From Glandiceps talaboti (lineage: Eukaryota > Hemichordata > Enteropneusta > Spengelidae), in the NCBI RefSeq assembly GCF_964340395.1, contig NC_135553.1, forward strand, positions 24,276,949 to 24,340,948: a stretch of 64,000 nucleotides of DNA. The letters run 5' to 3'. The notes under the pieces are model-generated. The model worked only from the letters and a program-made list of their open reading frames with translations. It searched no databases and was not told the origin of the DNA. Shown here piece by piece: positions 56,160 through 64,000 of this stretch. Numbering within the stretch: the first letter of the stretch is position 1; each line of letters begins with the position of its first letter. A program made the translations under genes and the position numbers.

Positions 56160-56550
56160 TGTATGTACCAGATATTACTTGCACTGGTGTGCATACAAAA
56201 TATGGTATTTGCACTGCAATGCAATACTGAAAACATTATTGCATACCTACATGCAAATGATATGTAAATGAGGATGTGATCATTCCTTACACACAAAATC
56301 GCATGATGTAAAAGTTTAACAGTATGATCTTTATGATTTTTATAGATATTTGGCATTTCAGATAAATCTGTAATAATAACAGACAGAGCCCATGCCATGT
56401 GAATTCCAGTGTGGGTAACTCAGGGGTATTTGCACCCATGAAACTACAAACTACAAAGAACACTGCAAACACTCATGCAAATACACAATGCCACACTTGC
56501 ACTCACATGTCATGGGGTTCTGTCATATCATTATACATATAATTCTTGAA
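56160..56550 (+). mobile_element. foldback element family 2, copy 2
   Basis: Starts TACCAGATATTACTTGCACTG, TTTGCACTGCAATGCAATAC. It continues to a palindrome in which CCATGTGAATTCCAGTGTGG and AACTCAGGGGTATTTGCACC pair with the later ATGCAAATAC, GCCACACTTGCACTCACATG and TCATGGGGTTCTGT. Collinear with the reverse complement of 21680-22072. Confidence 0.65.
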
Positions 56551-57199
56551 ACACATTTTATATACAAGTTACATGTATGTTCATAAATGTTTGAGAATTG
56601 AATATGTAATCTCAATGCAAGACATATCAGAACTACATTGTACACCACTAAAATCAGACCTTTGGCACTCACAATTCTATTCAAATAAATGTATTTCAAT
56701 AATTACATGTACTTATTTACTTCTTTTTTTTAAAAAACCAACAGTTACTGTTGATAGTCTACAGCACAAGAGTGAGGACAATGAATATTCTATATATTAT
56801 TTCAAGTTATTAATTCAAATTTGAATACAACATCAATAGCTGATGTCATTTACATATATGAATATTCATAGGCCTCACTTTGAGCATTAGATACAAATAT
56901 GCAGTGCATGGTGTGCAGTTGATGAATATTCTGTATTAATAATAAGTTATTATTTAAATTTGAATACCACAACATAAATTAAAATGGCAATACAGCACAT
57001 GTAAATAATAGCCAACTATGACACGGCTCATAAACTTTAATACTTCTCATAATATTATGCATCAACAAATGTACAATGTACAATGTAGTTCTATTTGATA
57101 TAAGAAATGAGTTGTCGTTTTGATACTATGGGTCAACGACTTTTGCTGATATTTTTATTCCAATCCATAATAACACTATTTTAAATAATCTACATGTAT
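56551..57199. other. no recognised gene
   Basis: AT-rich spacer. ATGAATATTC words recur near 56777, 56857 and 56922 but do not form a clear array. Confidence 0.4.
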
Positions 57200-57335
57200 A
57201 ACCCCCCCCCCCCCAACCCCCCATCTTCAATGATAACCAACCCTCCAAGCCCACCTTCAATGATAACCATCCCCCAACCCCCACCTTCAATGATAACCCC
57301 CCACCCCCACCCTCACCTTCAATGATAACCAACAC
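57200..57335. repeat. C-rich tandem repeat, four units of 30-38 bp
   Basis: CACCTTCAATGATAACC is repeated four times, separated by variable CCCCCACCCC runs. The minus-strand glycine-rich frame is an artefact. Confidence 0.85.
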
Positions 57336-60101
57336 AGTGAACAAGCCTTCAATAGAAGACATACTCCCTAACTAGTGTGTTATATGGCAAAGTTATTGTG
57401 TACATTTGAATGGTTTCTCTAAATACAAAACTGCATTATTCATTGACCAATTTGCTATTTGACCTTGATTATGGAGATCAAAGTCAAAGGTCATGACATA
57501 AAAAGTAAGCTAGCTTACCTTTGGGTATAGATATTTACATATGTAAATGGAGTCTTTGTGTATTCAATTTCTTGGGTTATGCAGAGAGAAACATTTTGGT
57601 CATTTCACCTTGGAAATGTTTGTCAAGTTCAAAGGTCAATGTCTCATTAGAAAGCGTATCATTGATAATATGAGGGTAGGCACTTGAGTGGTGTCCATAT
57701 GTATGAAATTTTTGGAGATAACCTTTGGTATTCATCAGATTTCAAGTGTGATGACCCAAATTTGTGACCTGTGTGTGGCTGCTATAGAATCAATATTGAC
57801 CATATTTATATCAAGAGTCTCATCTTGTGGGGATTTTGACAATCATCTCAGCCACATACATGTATATAAGACATACATGTACATATATACTGTATCAATG
57901 TATAAATGGACTGAACCAATGGTGCAAGTCTGGAATCCATGCGGATGGGGGGTTTTGAATTTGTTACAAGTTACAGTCTGATTATCACATTTGAATTTTT
58001 TGTCACCTTGGTTTTATCATAAATACACAAATGTATATTCACAATATTAAAGTATCTCTGATGTCATAATGTCATTACTATTAAACCGATAACAGTAAAA
58101 GAACTGAACACTGTAACACTGTTGCCTTGGTAGCGTCAATTTCATACATACATTGTATATATCATGTGTGTTATTTTGATTGATAATACATGTACCTGTA
58201 GAATCACATATGCAAATTACATGACCCTTATTTGCATAATGATGCCAGGTCAAGAATGTCAAGAATTTTTTTAATAGGATTGTTTGATGAGCAATGATGT
58301 TATCAAGTTGTAGTTTACAAGTATGTTACCAAACAACTCAAGATTATAAACTTCCACACCCTGCATGTATGCACCTACATGTACATGTATCAACATTGAG
58401 CTGAATTCTACTGCAATCAGTCATACCATGGAGGTACATGTACATTTGTATCATACATGTACAGGTGAATGTGATTTACAATTCTGACATGGGCATACAG
58501 AGGTTACTATCAACTTTCCACTTGTACTGGTATCGGTACTGGTACAACTTGATAACATCACAACGGTACTAGTACATCAACATGAAACAAAATATTTTTT
58601 GTACAATATGGATATATGATATGTACAATTACATGCTTTGTACATGAGTAAATGTATACAAACTTTTGTATATGCCTAGAGTATTATTACTATATACATG
58701 ATATAACTATAACTCCCTCTTGAACATAATTTAAGAGGCTTAATAAGCATTTATTACAAATATGCATCTTCTACATGTAGCTGCAATAATCATACCATTC
58801 GTTTCGGTTTTGAGTTGATTTTTGCTGTTTTGTTGCTGTTTTGGTTTGTTTTTTTCATTCTGATGTTTAACTGGGAACAAACACTACAATTCCACCTATA
58901 CAAACTCAAATGGATGGATACAAAGCAGATATGAATCACAAAGTTGGGTGGATTTTTCTCCTAAGTTACGTCTTACCGGCCAAAAAATTGGACATTTCGT
59001 TCATTTATTGACATTGTGCAATAGTCCTACAGCAATGTATCTAGACTTCAAAGTGTCATTCTGTACAATTTATCGATACCTGCAAAATAACTGTCTGTCT
59101 CCTGTGGTGGTTTCGAACTGGTTCAGTTAAATCGGTTCACAACCAATTTAAGGACACATGGAGACAGGAGAAGTTTTAGAAATGAATTTGATTCAGATTG
59201 AAACAGGTTCAGAATTTAGATGGGGACAGGATTTATAATTATCATCAAAGTAACATTTGTCTAAATTTGATTACGTACATTTTATATGTTGAGAGCAAGA
59301 AACCACAAGGCAACATCATCATTTCTTTGATGACATCTTTCAAATCTATTATATCTAATTCTGTGGCAGTGTCAACTATTGACAATTACAGTTTCTATCA
59401 GTAATCACAGACCAAACTGTAATATAGCAATGAATGGCTTGAATAAATATTAAACTTAGACAGGGTATTGTGTTCACTAGTTTCATTTGCCACAACTAGA
59501 TAAAGGTATTGAAAGTTGGTGGTCAGACAGGGACAGGTAATTACATTTTCCTTTTATCATTTCGTCATTTATTCATGTCAGACATTGCACAGATTAAATT
59601 TAATATCATATACTGCAACAATTTACAAACTAAACCAGTACATTCTGCAAATTTACAATTTACTCCAGATATCAATATCTCCCTGGCAAACACAGCTCTC
59701 AGTTGAGCTGGTCATGTTACAGCCTTCCCATTCATATGATCTACAATGTACAAAACCAATAATTATTTTATGGTGTATTACATGTAGCAGTGACAATGTT
59801 AGAGTTCAGCTAATATAGAATTGAATTTCATAATTTCCATACATTGTACATACATTAAAGAAGCTGTTATCTTAGTTTACAGTTGCTATATAGCCACTGT
59901 AAATGTCGCTAAAGTTTGGAGGTATTTGTTAAATATTCCTCATTTTTTAAACCCAATCCTGTAGCAAGTTGAAGTTCAGTTTTACTGGACATAAACACAC
60001 ATGACATCTACTACCTAACGACACACATAAACATACACATGCAACACCTACATTATATAGAAATCATGAAAAAAAATTCAAAAAATTTAATCAAACACTT
60101 A
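57336..60101. other. no recognised gene
   Basis: AT-rich sequence. Nuclear-receptor-like AAAGTCAAAGGTCA words near 57479 and 57632 are part of a TGACCTT-type dispersed repeat. A possible relative of the 54400 repeat lies at 59110-59225. Frames of up to 100 codons near 59516 show no domain. Confidence 0.4.
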
Positions 60102-60138
60102 ATGGGTTCGAACCCCAACCGCAGTGGTAAGAGGCAAC
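60102..60138 (-). mobile_element. tRNA-derived SINE head, fragment (minus)
   Basis: Reads, in reverse, TTGCCTCTTACCACTGCGGT, TGGGGTTCGAACCC, matching the SINE at 60301 across its B box only. Confidence 0.65.
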
Positions 60139-60300
60139 CACAGATAAACCTATAGCACTAGTAGTAGCAATTAAAAATGAAAAATTAAATTCAGGTAAGA
60201 GTAAATATGACATGTGTAGAAGCTACTACATGTACATGTCATAACTCTTATTTGAATTTTATTTCTCAATAATTACTACTTCATTATACTAATACTATAG

Positions 60301-60581
60301 GGTTGTTAGTGGTTGAGTGGTTAAACCACTTGCCTCTTACCACTGCGGTCGGGGTTCAAACCCCATTCAGGGTTCGATTAAATTTACCACGCTGTAAATA
60401 AGAAGAGTGTCGTTCAGTTTGACTCTACCGAACAACGCAGGTTTTCCTAGGTATTCCAGTTTCATCCTGCATTAACACTGAACCCATGAGTGATGTCCCT
60501 CATTGGTCTTCATGGGAAACAAATGTTTATATACTTAAAGAACTGTCCAGTATAAATAAAGATTATTATTATTATTATTAT

Positions 60582-60582
<1 letters not shown>
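60301..60582 (+). mobile_element. tRNA-derived SINE with (ATT)n tail
   Basis: The head GGTTGTTAGTGGTTGAGTGG has an A box (TGGTTGAGTGG). CACTGCGGTCGGGGTTCAAA has a B box (GGTTCAAACCC). Spacing between the boxes is that of a tRNA. A tRNA-unrelated body follows: AACGCAGGTTTTCCTAGGTA, TTCCAGTTTCATCCTGC, a core widespread in animal SINEs, then CCAGTATAAATAAAG and seven ATT units. It lacks a tRNA-like 3' acceptor end, so it is not a tRNA gene. Fragments of the same family lie at 4531 and 60102. Confidence 0.85.
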
Positions 60583-60673
<91 letters not shown>

Positions 60674-60674
60674 T
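60583..60674. repeat. (AGT)n microsatellite
   Basis: About 30 uninterrupted AGT units grown directly from the SINE tail. The poly-leucine frame on the minus strand is an artefact. Confidence 0.97.
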
Positions 60675-62086
60675 ACTAGTAGTGGTAAACTTTATCATCA
60701 GAGGACACACATTACTACATGTAGTTTGTCTGTACAAGAGTTCAGATCAGGACATTCACTCACTACAGATACAACAATGTACATTGGCACCAAGTCTACA
60801 TGAACTTGCTAAGTGTGATTGTGACTAAAATTGAATTGGCCTCACTACAATCCAATTCCAGTGATAAGATAAAGTCCACGTCAATCACAGTTCCTACGAT
60901 AACATACATGTAATCACTGACTTCCTTGGCCCTAAACTCTACATCGGATCATAAGGATTACTGCACAATCAGTTTGGGATTATACGACGACACCATGAAA
61001 TAACATCAATTACTCTAAAATGGCAAAAATATAGGGTAAGTTAACTTCTTAGTTATTGCCACTGTCTTCAACACCCAAACACATTTTAAAAAGACATATC
61101 TGCTGTATATACATGTATGATTGCAGCATCAACAATATACAGCAAGGTCAAACATATAAGTGCATACAAGTTAGGTAACGTTGAAGCAAACAAGCTCAAA
61201 ATTCAATTTTTCATAATGAGCTTTACTACACTGAGTATCAATCATAAAAGACACAGATGCCACTTGAAGGACATAAATGCAGTATTTCTATATGGTAATA
61301 TTGATTTTAGAAAACCAATTTGTAACCATGGTAACAATCACTTCTACAACATTCAATGATATAGCATCTAACCATATACAACTGACACAACAAGTTTGGA
61401 AATGTAGGTCAAAATTGCTCTGACCTACTTTCATATATTTTTTTTACTATTAATGAGTAGAAATACAGTATACGTTAATAATCGCATAACCATTCAATCA
61501 TACTTGCATTTTTCTCATACTTACATGTATCAAATTAAATTGAAATTATGAAATGACAAATGACAAAAATGGTACAAATATTTTTTTAAATTGATCTAAG
61601 GTCATTTTCTCAATAACTTTAATATGCTAGAAATAAATCAATTTCCCAACTGAGTTTCATTTTCTACACATCACTCAGAGCTAACATTAGCAATCCAATT
61701 TATGACACTGACAATTTTCTACACATCACTCAGAGCTGACATTAATAGCAATTGAATTTACATTAATTATGTATGATACTGAGAGAATATGATATATAAT
61801 ATATGACTTGATATAATATATTGTATGATGATCAATCCTAACCGTACAATATATTATATTGAATCCTTGTATTGGCTATACAGCTAAAAGCTCAACATCT
61901 GAGATAATACCATACACGTTCACCAAAGTAAAATGTTTTTTGTATGTACCACAATCATTTATAGCATCCATATCAAGTGTAAAAGTATACTGTTTCATTT
62001 GCGAATTGACCACTTTAGAAAGGCCATATGCTAGGCTTGTATATAAACTAATTGAAATAGTATACTTTTACATTTCATATGAATGC
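60675..62086. other. no recognised gene
   Basis: AT-rich spacer. TTTTCTACACATCACTCAGAG is duplicated at about 61660 and 61714. Confidence 0.4.
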
Positions 62087-62088
62087 TA

Positions 62089-62515
62089 CAGGTAAAACAT
62101 TGACGGATCGCTGAACAACTGTGCCTATCGTACACATTTTATGTTCCTTAAGAACAATTTAGATAGATAAGAAACAGGCTTCACACAGACCACTCATTAC
62201 AAATATAAACAACACCACATTCCTGCCGACAACCAGGCACTATGTGTGTACACACATATCACTTGTAATTTTGAATCAATACACATGTATTAGTCAAGAT
62301 CTGAGCCTGCAATGCGATGACTTTCAATAGCTTGTTTGTTCCAAGGATGATGTGTGTGTGTCTGTGTATCAGTAGGGGTCGGATGATGTTGTTTATATTT
62401 GTATTGAGTGGTCTGTGGGAAGCCTGTTCATTATGTATCTAAATTGTTCTTGGGGAATATAAAATGTGTATCATGATATGCACAGTTGTTCGGCGATCCC
62501 TCGATGTTTTACCTG
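62089..62515. mobile_element. MITE with about 140-bp inverted ends and TA target duplication
   Basis: The left end CAGGTAAAACATTGACGGAT and the right end ATCCCTCGATGTTTTACCTG are inverted copies. The similarity continues inward for about 140 bp on each side (CTGAACAACTGTGC, GAACAATTTAGATA, ACAGACCACTCA, TACAAATATAAACAAC). TA flanks both ends (62087-62088 and 62516-62517). The flanking bases GAATGC-TA and TA-TAAATGAG reconstruct GAATGCTATAAATGAG, which is exactly the junction inside every unit of the neighbouring 65-bp array, so the empty site is visible. Tc1/mariner-type mobilisation is inferred from the TA. There is no coding capacity. Confidence 0.9.
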
Positions 62516-63158
62516 TATAAATGAGTGTAGTCCATAGAGAGAGTGATTTACTTCAGTGTTACTGGTTGTAATGTGAATGCTATAAATGAGTGTAGTCCAT
62601 AGAGAGAGTTATTTACTTCAGTGTTACTGGTTGTAATGTGAATGCTATAAATGAGTGTAGTCCATAGAGAGAGTGATTTACTTCAGTGTTACTGGTTGTA
62701 ATGTGAATGCTATAAATGAGTGTAGTCCATAGAGAGAGTGATTTACTTCAGTTTTACTGGTTGTAATGTGAATGCTATAAATGAGTGTAGTCCATAGAGA
62801 GTGATTTACTTCAGTGTTACCGGTTGTAATGTGAATGCTATAAATGAGTGTAGTCCATACAGAGAGTGATTTACTTCTGAATCAGTGTTACTGGTTGTAA
62901 TGTGAATGCTATAAATGAGTGTAGTCCATAGAGAGAGTTATTTACTTCAGTGTTACTGGTTGTAATGTGAATGCTACAAATGAGTGTAATCCATAGAGAG
63001 AGTGATTTACTTCAGTGCTACTGGTTGTAATGTGAATGCTATAAATGAGTGTAGTCCATAGAGAGAGTTATTTACTTCAGTGTTACTGGTTGTAATGTGA
63101 ATGCTATAAATGAGTGTAGTCCATAGAGAGAGTGATTTACTTCAGTGCTACTGGTTGT
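62516..63158. repeat. 65-bp minisatellite, about ten units
   Basis: The unit is ATAAATGAGTGTAGTCCATA, GAGAGAGTGATTTACTTCAG, TGTTACTGGTTGTAATGTGA, ATGCT. Copies differ by a few bases and short indels (GAGAGTG, TTCTGAATCAG). The MITE at 62089 sits in its first unit. Confidence 0.95.
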
Positions 63159-64000
63159 ATTTGTCATGTTGACAATTTAGTAAAATGCATTTATGGTTGT
63201 ATGGCAAAGAATTTCAAACAACAGAAATATTTCTAATATATACAGATAACAATATGTCTTATGGTGAATTTGGTGTCACTGGACATAGCCTGGGAACATT
63301 TATTATAGGTTTCTACCATGGTGTCCTACTTGCAAATGGTGGACGGGATGCAATGCTGACAATGTCTCTGAACACCATCCGGAGACATTGTCCGGACACA
63401 TTGTCTGGAGACATTGTCAGAATCAAATTCCGACTCCACAAGCAGGACTGGGTTTCACCTACATTATACATTGTAGAAATGTAGCTATAAATGTATTTCA
63501 GTAACTATTAATTCTCTGAATATTTGGCTGTAGATTCTAAGAACAACTGACCACTACATGTACAAAATGCAAGACTTGAAATTAACAGTAGTCCCCTATC
63601 TACAATGTACAGACTACCAATTCTTGTCATTAGACTACCATAATTTATAGCTGGTAGTCCCATATCTACAGACTACCAATTCTTGTCATGGGGCTACCAT
63701 AATTTGCAACTGGTACATGTAGCCCACTCTGGCTACCACTGATTTATATTTAGACTTAAAGGATGAAAGATTTACTGATATAAAAGTATTCTAATAACAC
63801 CAACATTTCCAACAGAGAAATCTGTTTTCAGTTCAGGAGTATAGGACAATTTGTCACCATCATTGGGCTACCACTTTCTGAAATTTGTAGCCCACTAGGA
63901 CTACCAAAGAAAACAGTTAATTTTGAGCCCTGAAATGTAAATGTACACTGTACTTTAATTATTCCAAGTGATTTTAATATTACTTGATTTGAATAGCCAA
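63159..64000. other. no recognised gene; short duplicated blocks
   Basis: GGAGACATTGTC-type words repeat near 63380-63418. GACTACCAATTCTTGTCAT, followed by CTACCATAATTT, is duplicated at about 63611 and 63671, and related GTAGCCCACT words follow to 63900. This is a dispersed repeat type. A 99-codon frame at 63185-63484 has no domain and is not called. Confidence 0.4.

Noticed and set aside
60301-60375. tRNA gene
   Set aside because: A and B boxes are present, but the acceptor stem does not close and a SINE body with an ATT tail follows. It is a SINE head.
51700-64000. Search for the USP catalytic Cys-box and HDAQEF-type exons
   Set aside because: No minus-strand sequence compatible with GNTCFMN or HDAQEF was seen by eye. 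They are presumed to lie beyond the window.

Overview
The window looks like nuclear DNA of a marine invertebrate animal. It is AT-rich, its genes are split by GT-AG introns, about a fifth of it is minisatellite, and it is peppered with short foldback elements, tRNA-derived SINEs and a LINE remnant. The two recognisable proteins are animal deubiquitinases. The repeat style (TACATGTA-rich spacers, a GGAC-array element, TGACCTT-type repeats) is common in molluscs, brachiopods, annelids, hemichordates and amphioxus. I cannot fix the phylum from sequence alone.

Two genes are well supported, both on the minus strand. (1) A Josephin-domain deubiquitinase (JOSD1/JOSD2 co-orthologue) has three coding exons between 22928 and 12957, apparently complete at 237 residues, with all three catalytic residues present. 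(2) A USP31/USP43-type ubiquitin-specific protease has nine coding exons between 51690 and 31235 (927 residues visible). It includes the zinc-ribbon cysteines, the catalytic His and Asp boxes and a long Ser/Thr/Pro tail made of nonapeptide repeats. The 5' exons with the catalytic Cys box are not in the window and should lie beyond 64000. A possible exon of an unrecognised minus-strand gene lies at 2491-2638, next to CpG-rich sequence with a candidate ETS-site promoter (3540-3800).

Layout: 1-3500 holds a degenerate tandem repeat, a 1.15 kb element with inverted ends and a TTA duplication, and a hairpin. 5561-8151 is a 24-bp satellite. 8.6-9.9 kb has a foldback element and a GATA-rich tandem array. 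12957-23770 is the JOSD gene, with an 8.7 kb first intron full of repeats. 23.8-31.2 kb is intergenic with a 5'-truncated LINE. 31235-51690 is the USP gene, whose introns carry a 29-bp array, a 30-bp array of 5 kb with an unbroken 1648-codon frame, an octamer-motif array and a SINE. 51.7-64 kb has no recognised exon; it holds a SINE, foldback elements, and a TA-flanked MITE inserted into the first unit of a 65-bp array.

Both genes encode cysteine-protease deubiquitinases that remove ubiquitin from proteins. They lie about 8 kb apart in the same orientation, but nothing in the sequence shows that they are co-regulated. All repeat and exon boundaries were read by eye; copy numbers are approximate.
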